Shown here: piece after piece, positions 58,586-64,000 of the stretch | How the letters are laid out: every line of letters begins with the position of its first letter | Numbering within the stretch: the stretch's first letter is position 1 | Assembly (NCBI GenBank): GCA_905216215.1 | Contig: CAJMSZ010000002.1 | Coordinates: 45,211-109,210 of the forward strand | Reading direction: 5' to 3' | Length of the DNA stretch: 64,000 bases | Origin: an uncultured bacterium | GTDB taxonomy: Bacteria > Bacillota > Clostridia > Lachnospirales > Lachnospiraceae | The notes under the pieces: model-generated | The model's input: the letters and a program-made list of their open reading frames with translations, nothing else | What the model was told of the DNA's origin: nothing | The model's database searches: none | Made by a program: the position numbers and the translations under genes

Positions 58586-60921
58586 TATGATTCTCCCGGT
58601 TTTGTTGTCATTAGTTTATAAAGGTCTGTATTCTTTGGGAACGTATTCTCAAATGGTACGATATTCCCAGAGCAACGGATTAGGCCACTGCCAACCGATA
58701 CATTTGTAATATAGGACAGTTGGTTTTCGGAAATATTCAAAAGAGCTGCCAATTCTTCCCTGTCTGTACTTGCCTGATTCAAAAGAATCAAAAACTCACT
58801 GTTTGCCAACATCAGTCTTGCAGTGTCCGATTTCAGAAGTTCCTCAACATTTTGGGTTAAACCTGTCACGAATCCATTGTATTTTCTGATTCTCTTGTAC
58901 AGTCGGTAGAAGAAATTTGCACTGTATTCATAGCGGAATAACAGATAGAACTCATCGGCAAATATCCATGTCGTTTTTCCTTCTTTCCAGTTCTGAATTA
59001 CCCTGTTGAAAATACTGTCTAAGGTAACCAGCATTCCCAGTGGCATAAGCTGTTCCCCCAGTTCCCGGATATCATAATCCATGATCCTGTTCTTCTTATT
59101 CACATTGGTCGGCTGTGCAAAGGTGTTCAGGCTTCCATTGATAAAAAGTTCGGATGACAGTGCAAGTCCCCTTGCCTCTTCTTCCGGCTGTAACATCAAC
59201 TGTCGGTACATATCTTTCAATGTCGGAACTTCTCCGGTATAACCACTTCGGATATAATCCCGGTACACATCTGCAGCACAGCGGTCCAGGATTGACTTTT
59301 CTTTTGCTGACAGGTTTCCTGCTCCAACCAACTGTTCAAATACAGACAGAATAAACTCCGATTTTTCAATCAGTGGATTCTTTTCATTGCCGTAGGCTGC
59401 GTCCATATCCATTGCATTCAGGTGATTGTCTGATGTCGCAGATACTTTTACAACCTGTCCACCCAGAGCCTCTACTAATTTTGTGAATTCGGACTCCGGA
59501 TCAAGAATCAGGATATCGTCATCGGTACTCAATGCCAGATGCACAATCTCTTCTTTTGCCGAAAAGCTCTTTCCTGATCCACTGACGCCCAACCGGAAAC
59601 TGTTTCCATTCATCAGTTTCTTCCGGTCGGCTACCAGAAGGTTCTTGCTGACTGCATTCTGCCCATAATAGATACCGCCCGGCTGCAGGATTTCCTGTGT
59701 ATGGAACGGGATTAAAACAGCCGTTGATTCCGTTGTCAATGTACGCAGGGCATTGATCTTTCGCAGTCCGTAAGGAAGCACTGTATTGAGTCCGTCCACT
59801 TGCTGCCACTTTAATGTTGCCATCTGGCACAGATGCTTTCTTGCTATCGACAATAATAATTCCGTATCGGAATCCAACTGTTTTTTACTGTCTGCCAGAT
59901 GTACCATTGTCAAAATTCCGAACATCATACGCTGGTCTCTGGTTGTCAGATCATCGAGCATTTCCTTGGTTTCTTTTCTCTGAAGTTCCATATCGTATGG
60001 TACGATTGCCGAGAAGTTATTATTAGCGTTCTGCCTTCTCTGCCAGTTGGTCACGTTAGTTTCCACACCAAGCAGTCGGTTCTGGATTTCCCTTACCGCT
60101 TCATCCGTAGGGACTGGCAGGATGTCAATCGACAACATCAGATTCCGGCTAAAGTCACACAATTCTGAAATCATGTCATCTTTGACATAACTTGCATAAT
60201 CCTGCATATACAGGACTCTTCCGTATCTGTCACCGATTTTAAAATGGTCACGTTCAAATTCCATAGAATCCGGACACATCCAGTCCTTGAAACTTGTTCC
60301 CTTCTTGGCAAATTGTTTCAGATCAAACGGAAATGCCTGTGGGACATCTCCCTTGAAGAAGTCCCTGAAAATCTGGAGCCGGCTCTCTGCGTCCAGTCCT
60401 TCTGCTGTGGACGATAACTTTGCCAGATGTGTTACGATGTCTGTTCCGATACGTGCAAAATAGGTTCTTGCATCATCAATCGATCTTTTATGTACACTGA
60501 CGGTCAGATACCGTTCCTGATAGATGCTGTTGTTTGTTCCTGTAATCTTAGACAGGAGCATTTCGTTGTATTCTTCCCGATAGTGGTCCAGTCCATCTTC
60601 CTTCATTGGAAGCAGGATTGATTTTTCAAATTCTTCTTTATTGATTCTCCGGTTATTGATGGTAATTTTGGCAGAAATGCCGGAATCCAGTGAATTTAAG
60701 AGTTCGGAATAATCCAGAAACATTTCTGTCTTATTGTCCTTACTCGCAATATAATAGTTGATATCTGTAAAACGATATGTTTTTGAGAATTTCGTTCCCT
60801 GTTGAAAAATTCCATCCGGCCAGATTCGCTGGATGGGAATTGCCTGTTGGACTGATTTCGGAACTTTGAAGCGTTCCTTATCCATCCGAAGTGCCTGACT
60901 TAAGGTTTTAATCAAAGGCAT
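58585..60921 (-). CDS. VirB4-family conjugation ATPase (TraE/TrsE-like)
   Basis: 778 aa. T4SS motor ATPase that energises substrate transfer. N-terminal domain to ~residue 380; P-loop FRLGVSGSGKSFSAKEE at ~445; Walker B TTWIFADEFYLLF at ~650; and the downstream GFVTGLTQNVEELLKS and NSEFLILLNQ motifs of VirB4/TraC. Starts ATG 60921 (a GTG is one codon before) and overlaps the PrgI gene end by ~14 nt, indicating coupling. Confidence 0.95.
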   Translation of the reverse strand: MPLIKTLSQALRMDKERFKVPKSVQQAIPIQRIWPDGIFQQGTKFSKTYRFTDINYYIASKDNKTEMFLDYSELLNSLDSGISAKITINNRRINKEEFEKSILLPMKEDGLDHYREEYNEMLLSKITGTNNSIYQERYLTVSVHKRSIDDARTYFARIGTDIVTHLAKLSSTAEGLDAESRLQIFRDFFKGDVPQAFPFDLKQFAKKGTSFKDWMCPDSMEFERDHFKIGDRYGRVLYMQDYASYVKDDMISELCDFSRNLMLSIDILPVPTDEAVREIQNRLLGVETNVTNWQRRQNANNNFSAIVPYDMELQRKETKEMLDDLTTRDQRMMFGILTMVHLADSKKQLDSDTELLLSIARKHLCQMATLKWQQVDGLNTVLPYGLRKINALRTLTTESTAVLIPFHTQEILQPGGIYYGQNAVSKNLLVADRKKLMNGNSFRLGVSGSGKSFSAKEEIVHLALSTDDDILILDPESEFTKLVEALGGQVVKVSATSDNHLNAMDMDAAYGNEKNPLIEKSEFILSVFEQLVGAGNLSAKEKSILDRCAADVYRDYIRSGYTGEVPTLKDMYRQLMLQPEEEARGLALSSELFINGSLNTFAQPTNVNKKNRIMDYDIRELGEQLMPLGMLVTLDSIFNRVIQNWKEGKTTWIFADEFYLLFRYEYSANFFYRLYKRIRKYNGFVTGLTQNVEELLKSDTARLMLANSEFLILLNQASTDREELAALLNISENQLSYITNVSVGSGLIRCSGNIVPFENTFPKNTDLYKLMTTKPGES

Positions 60922-61348
60922 CACTCCTTCCCTTGCGTTTCTTTCTCTGTTTTGCTTCTGCTCTTTGCTCCCGCTCTTTTATGATTTCCGCTCCATCCTT
61001 TTGATTCTTTTCTCCCAGCGAGATGGTCTCCTGCATGCAGGAGTAGTGGATATCTTCCGACTGAAACACCAGTTTCTTCGGATACAGCAATTCGGATTTG
61101 ATCACTGCCCATAAAAACTGTTCGGCTGTCATACCATGATATTTGAAAAAGCCACAGGCAGCAAATGGAGTAGCACCAAGCACACACAGCCATCCGGTTA
61201 TTTCCTGTCCGGTAATTTCACGCATTCCAAAGTAAATTCCGATTGCTGTAAGAATCGCAAGAACAGAACACACACATTGTCTCAGGTCCAGTCCCATAAA
61301 CATGGATTCTTGATAGTCCCTGATTTCTTTGTTCATCTTTACTTCCAT
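60908..61348 (-). CDS. PrgI-family membrane protein (VirB3-like)
   Basis: 146 aa. Small inner-membrane T4SS component standing directly before virB4, as VirB3 does. KEIRDYQESMFMGLDLRQCVC is the PrgI opening; two helices follow (SVLAILTAIGIYFGM, GWLCVLGATPFAACGFF), then a cytosolic charged tail (REQRAEAKQRKKRKG). An ATG at 61336 with GGAAG 5 nt upstream is an equally possible start. Confidence 0.9.
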   Translation of the reverse strand: MEVKMNKEIRDYQESMFMGLDLRQCVCSVLAILTAIGIYFGMREITGQEITGWLCVLGATPFAACGFFKYHGMTAEQFLWAVIKSELLYPKKLVFQSEDIHYSCMQETISLGEKNQKDGAEIIKEREQRAEAKQRKKRKGRSDAFD

Positions 61349-61351
61349 AAA

Positions 61352-61783
61352 TTATCGTTCCTCTCCCCTGTTTTGTTTCTTCGTTTTCTGTGGTTTTTCT
61401 TTCGGTACTTCTATCCCGGCAAATCTACAGTGTTCCGCAACGCCTTCCGGATCAAATTCCGCAAGTCTTGCTAGATCAAACGCTACCTTCTGATAGGTTG
61501 CATATCCTGATCTTCCTGTTTCATTCAACACTTTTCCAAGTTTATGTTCCTTGATAAAATGAAGCATATCCTTGGTAAAATCTCCTGTTATAAAAGCCTC
61601 ATTTGGCTCTAAGAACTGATAGGGCAGATTAATGGTTACATCTCCAAAATCTTCCCATTCTCTCCCTTCCTTATGGCAGAGTCCTACATATAAATTTCCA
61701 TTGTTCCGATAAGAGCTCACTCGTATTGCTACTGTCTCACGTCCAAATTCCCAGTTATATCTTAATGTTTTCTTTATATCCAT
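61352..61783 (-). CDS. DUF4313-like protein of the transfer operon
   Basis: 143 aa, soluble: ETVAIRVSSYRNNGNLYVGL, GDVTINLPYQFLEPNEAFI, FIKEHKLGKVL. This pattern fits DUF4313-type proteins often found among Firmicutes ICE genes; role unknown. ATG 61783 is chosen: TTGGAGG is 8 nt upstream and overlaps the VirB6-like stop. The longer frame from 61798 would start inside that site. Confidence 0.75.
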   Translation of the reverse strand: MDIKKTLRYNWEFGRETVAIRVSSYRNNGNLYVGLCHKEGREWEDFGDVTINLPYQFLEPNEAFITGDFTKDMLHFIKEHKLGKVLNETGRSGYATYQKVAFDLARLAEFDPEGVAEHCRFAGIEVPKEKPQKTKKQNRGEER

Positions 61784-61787
61784 ATTT

Positions 61788-62630
61788 TTAACCTCCAAGT
61801 CCCATCATTTCTCTGACAATACGGTCAGATGCCTTAATTGCTCCAACCAGCACCAGTAAATTGAATACCAGTTCTCCTACATAGTTCCACACGATTGTAA
61901 CTGCACTCAGCTCCGTATCTCCCACTGCCGGAGGGCTTGCCGCATAAGCAGAAAAGATAATACACGCCAGTGCAATAATTGCCCCTTCCAGACACACGCC
62001 TATATAAGAACGGATAAAGTTCTTTCCAATAGACTGCGTGGGTTCTCCTGCAAACGAGGAAATCGGAATCGGGGCGATTGCCGTATACATATAGATTTTG
62101 AACATTCTGCCATACACTGTCAGGATCATTACAAATGACAATACAGTGATCAGCAGACTGCCAAGCAGTGTAACAATCCACAACGGAATGGATTCCAGCA
62201 TTCCCACGCTCTCAATCTTATCTACAATCTCCGTTGGCAGTTCCGTCACGCTTCCTGCCATACTGGAGCCACTCATTACGGTTGTCACGATTCCCTGCAC
62301 AATGGAAAACAGTGCCTGCATAAGTTCCATCCCGTATGTGATTGCTCCCTGAGCAAGTGCAAACCGGATAAATGCTTTTAGCACATGTTCCGGCTTTTTC
62401 AGATCTGTAAAACTGCCACACGTTTTAATGATTCCGGCTGCAAAAAACAACACCAGTAATCCATAGGCAATAGCTGTCAGTGCATCATTGATATTGGTCA
62501 TAATCCGCCAGATGCCGCCGCCTTTAAAAGTTGCCGGATTTTCAGTAAGCAGTGTCCACAGTTCTGCCATCTTTTCACTCCATGTAGACAACGCAGAGTT
62601 CAGATTCTGTACAATCCAGTTATCGCTCAA
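61788..62630 (-). CDS. VirB6/TrbL-like conjugative transfer membrane protein
   Basis: 280 aa polytopic protein: about five to six membrane helices (DALTAIAYGLLVLFFAAGII, IPLWIVTLLGSLLITVLSFVMIL, GVCLEGAIIALACIIFSAY, LVFNLLVLVGAI) and a central loop with SSMAGSVTELPTEIVDK. It forms part of the T4SS inner-membrane channel. The start is TTG at 62630, supported by GGGAGGTG 7 nt upstream. It lies between Maff2 and DUF4313 as in Tn1549-type elements. Confidence 0.9.
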   Translation of the reverse strand: MSDNWIVQNLNSALSTWSEKMAELWTLLTENPATFKGGGIWRIMTNINDALTAIAYGLLVLFFAAGIIKTCGSFTDLKKPEHVLKAFIRFALAQGAITYGMELMQALFSIVQGIVTTVMSGSSMAGSVTELPTEIVDKIESVGMLESIPLWIVTLLGSLLITVLSFVMILTVYGRMFKIYMYTAIAPIPISSFAGEPTQSIGKNFIRSYIGVCLEGAIIALACIIFSAYAASPPAVGDTELSAVTIVWNYVGELVFNLLVLVGAIKASDRIVREMMGLGG

Positions 62631-62717
62631 AAACTTTCACCTCCCTGAACATACTTTTGAATGCAGGAGTACCTTCCGGCACTCCTGCTGTTTCCTGATA
62701 TACTTTTTCAAAGAGGC

Positions 62718-63092
62718 TTACGCCATAATCAGATCCAGGATTTCTTTGGCGAACGTAATAATTACCCCTCCGGCCAGTGTCAGAAATCCATTTGCCCTCT
62801 GGCTTGGATCATGGCTTTTTAAAGACAGACCAACCTGCACAACACCAAATCCAAGCAAAATCAAACCGATTGCACGAATCAGGGAAAAAATAAAAGTAGA
62901 CAGGTTATTGATAACGGACAACGGATCACCGGCTGCGAATGCGGTCGTTGCTCCAACCGTTACGGTCAGTACCAGTGCCATGTAAAGGCTCATCCACTTT
63001 TTCTGTTTTCTCCCCATCGGCATCGGGGTTGTCATTTTTTCAGTTGTATTCTTTTTTGTTCTATTTTTTTCTCCTGTGAGAAGTTTCTTCAA
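62718..63092 (-). CDS. Maff2-family (VirB2/pilin-like) membrane protein
   Basis: 124 aa. A basic N-terminus (~1-32) and signal-like helix WMSLYMALVLTVTVGATTAFA-AGDP are followed by a second hydrophobic segment (FIFSLIRAIGLILLGFGVVQVGLSL) and a third (LAGGVIITFAKEILDLI). This size and layout match Maff2, the VirB2-like component of Firmicutes ICEs. It starts at TTG 63092 (GGAG 9 nt upstream); ATGs at codons 20-26 are alternatives that keep the signal sequence. Confidence 0.85.
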   Translation of the reverse strand: MKKLLTGEKNRTKKNTTEKMTTPMPMGRKQKKWMSLYMALVLTVTVGATTAFAAGDPLSVINNLSTFIFSLIRAIGLILLGFGVVQVGLSLKSHDPSQRANGFLTLAGGVIITFAKEILDLIMA

Positions 63093-63122
63093 TACACATC
63101 ACTCCAATCCATCAAAAAACTG

Positions 63123-64000
63123 CTATTCACCAAGGATGTCCTCGGTAGACAGCAGTTCGTAGTCGTCTAATCTGTTAATGTCAATCTTTAGGTCGTCGTG
63201 AGCCAGTGGTGTTTTCGCATAATCATAAGGCGATGCACCACCGTCCTCTGTGTATCTGAAATTCACATGCTTTTTTAAATCATATTTATCGTCCATGATC
63301 GGACGCTCCCCACGAATAAACAAAATCGCTTTGCGGTTATCTAAAAGCCGTATTTCATCCGGTGTTAAAAGTTCCCTTCCAGTCTGCTGATAATTCACCG
63401 AATAGCTGCCGCTACGCCCTTTTGTCTGTCCGTAGGTATTGGTATCCAATGTTTCTTTTCCCAATAATTCCGAGACATACTTATGTCCTTCTTTTTCATT
63501 TCCACCCAGATATAAAAATTCATCGCAGTTGCCGATCAGACTCTCATACGAGTCTTTAAATAAGGCTTTCATCTGTGCGATATTCTGGATGATGATACTG
63601 CAGGAAATCCCTCTGGAACGCATGGTTGCCAGAATCTTGTCAAAATCATCCGGCAAGGCTACGTTTGGCCATTCATCCATAATGCAGTGTACCGGAATCG
63701 GAAGCCTTCCTCCGTACTTCCGGTCTGCCACATAATACAGTGTCTGAAACAGATTACTGTAAATCATGCCGACCAGATAATTCATGCTGGTGTCGGCATC
63801 CGGAATACAGCAAAACAGTGCTACTTTTTTCTCCCCGATACTGTATAAGTCCAGTTCGTCTGTACAGGTCAGATTTGCAATCTGTTTCAGGTTAAAAGCT
63901 GCCAGACGGACACCAACCGAGATCAAAATAGACTTTGCAGTCTTTCCGGCTGCCTGCTTATAAATGGCATACTGCTTGACCGCAATACTCTCCGGGTCCC
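63123..64000 (-). CDS. VirD4-type coupling protein, C-terminal part (runs off the window)
   Basis: The visible ~290 codons remain open to base 64000, so the gene is partial at its 5' end; a TTG near 63926 is internal. It belongs to the TraG/VirD4 ATPases that link relaxosome to T4SS. Seen here: VALFCCIPDADTSMNYLVGM, HCIMDEWPNVALPDDF (Walker B-like Asp-Glu), SCSIIIQNIAQMKALF, and the C-terminal KAILFIRGERPIMDDKYDL. It is first in the visible transfer operon, 30 nt before Maff2. Confidence 0.92.
   Translation of the reverse strand, partial: DPESIAVKQYAIYKQAAGKTAKSILISVGVRLAAFNLKQIANLTCTDELDLYSIGEKKVALFCCIPDADTSMNYLVGMIYSNLFQTLYYVADRKYGGRLPIPVHCIMDEWPNVALPDDFDKILATMRSRGISCSIIIQNIAQMKALFKDSYESLIGNCDEFLYLGGNEKEGHKYVSELLGKETLDTNTYGQTKGRSGSYSVNYQQTGRELLTPDEIRLLDNRKAILFIRGERPIMDDKYDLKKHVNFRYTEDGGASPYDYAKTPLAHDDLKIDINRLDDYELLSTEDILGE

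Larger units (their letters stand above)
30821..64000. mobile_element. Integrative and conjugative element (right part; continues beyond window)
   Basis: From the broken flavodoxin gene to the window edge, genes are of accessory type and almost all on the minus strand. They comprise recombinase operon, DinG-like helicase, sigma-like regulator, toxin cargo, and a Firmicutes T4SS module (VirD4, Maff2, VirB6-like, PrgI, VirB4, CwlT-like). The relaxase, oriT and other end are not in view, so extent and self-transfer are inferred. The recombinase operon could alternatively be a separate Tn554-like insertion nested at the end. Confidence 0.8.

Overview
The window reads as a low-to-moderate GC Gram-positive anaerobe of the Lachnospiraceae (Clostridia). 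Supporting signs are the Clostridia-type sigA/dnaG/dgt operon, a T-box leader, an IF3-L35-L20 operon, a TGS-domain nucleoside kinase, and a Firmicutes-type conjugative element with Maff2, PrgI and a CwlT-like hydrolase. No marker fixes the genus. The first ~30.6 kb is core chromosome. From about 30.82 kb to the right edge I read one integrative and conjugative element (ICE) that runs off the window.

Core part, left to right: a shikimate-pathway block (aroB partial, a DAHP synthase behind a Phe-type T-box, aroE, and a polysaccharide deacetylase). Next is a five-gene amino-acid operon transcribed leuB-ilvD-ilvB-serC-serA from a near-consensus promoter. Then come yajC, tgt and a membrane-anchored L,D-transpeptidase. 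Divergent from these are aroC and an RluA-type pseudouridine synthase. They sit beyond a 400-nt intergenic region with several hairpins and a 44-nt duplicated structured repeat. The macromolecular-synthesis operon follows (dgt-dnaG-sigA-trmK-nif3-nucleoside kinase, leftward). After it are a tRNA-Leu(AAG) whose 3' half is part of a long inverted repeat, a cloverleaf-like structured element, two small genes (75 and 25 aa), lgt, and infC(AUU start)-rpmI-rplT. The core closes with a small CarD-like gene, an FAD-dependent oxidoreductase, a nonsense-interrupted small gene, and a CMD-cupin fusion.

Boundary: a flavodoxin gene is cut inside its FPIWWYVAPT motif at ~30.82 kb. A 7-bp inverted repeat around an 11-nt spacer lies exactly there. 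I take this as the ICE attachment junction.

Element part: a zinc metallopeptidase; a translationally coupled operon of three complete tyrosine recombinases plus a DUF6262/TnpC-like protein (Tn554/RIT-like); a DinG-type helicase; a 534-nt non-coding, probably structured region; a sigma-region-4-like regulator; and a lipoprotein. Next is a toxin locus: a 3118-aa secreted RHS/YD-repeat protein with a CdiA-type nuclease-like tip, its putative immunity gene, and an Agr-like (GHKL kinase plus LytTR regulator) two-component system. Two 10-bp direct repeats 21 bp apart lie just upstream of a weak -35 at the RHS promoter, as expected for a LytTR operator. A second effector-like protein (peptidoglycan-binding plus DUF1906 hydrolase-like plus hydrophobic tail) is followed by a small membrane protein. 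Finally the type IV secretion module is transcribed leftward: VirD4, Maff2, VirB6-like, DUF4313, PrgI, VirB4, YodL-like and CwlT-like.

The most interesting system is the combination on one conjugative element of contact-type toxins, putative immunity genes and a dedicated quorum-sensing-style two-component system with a visible operator.
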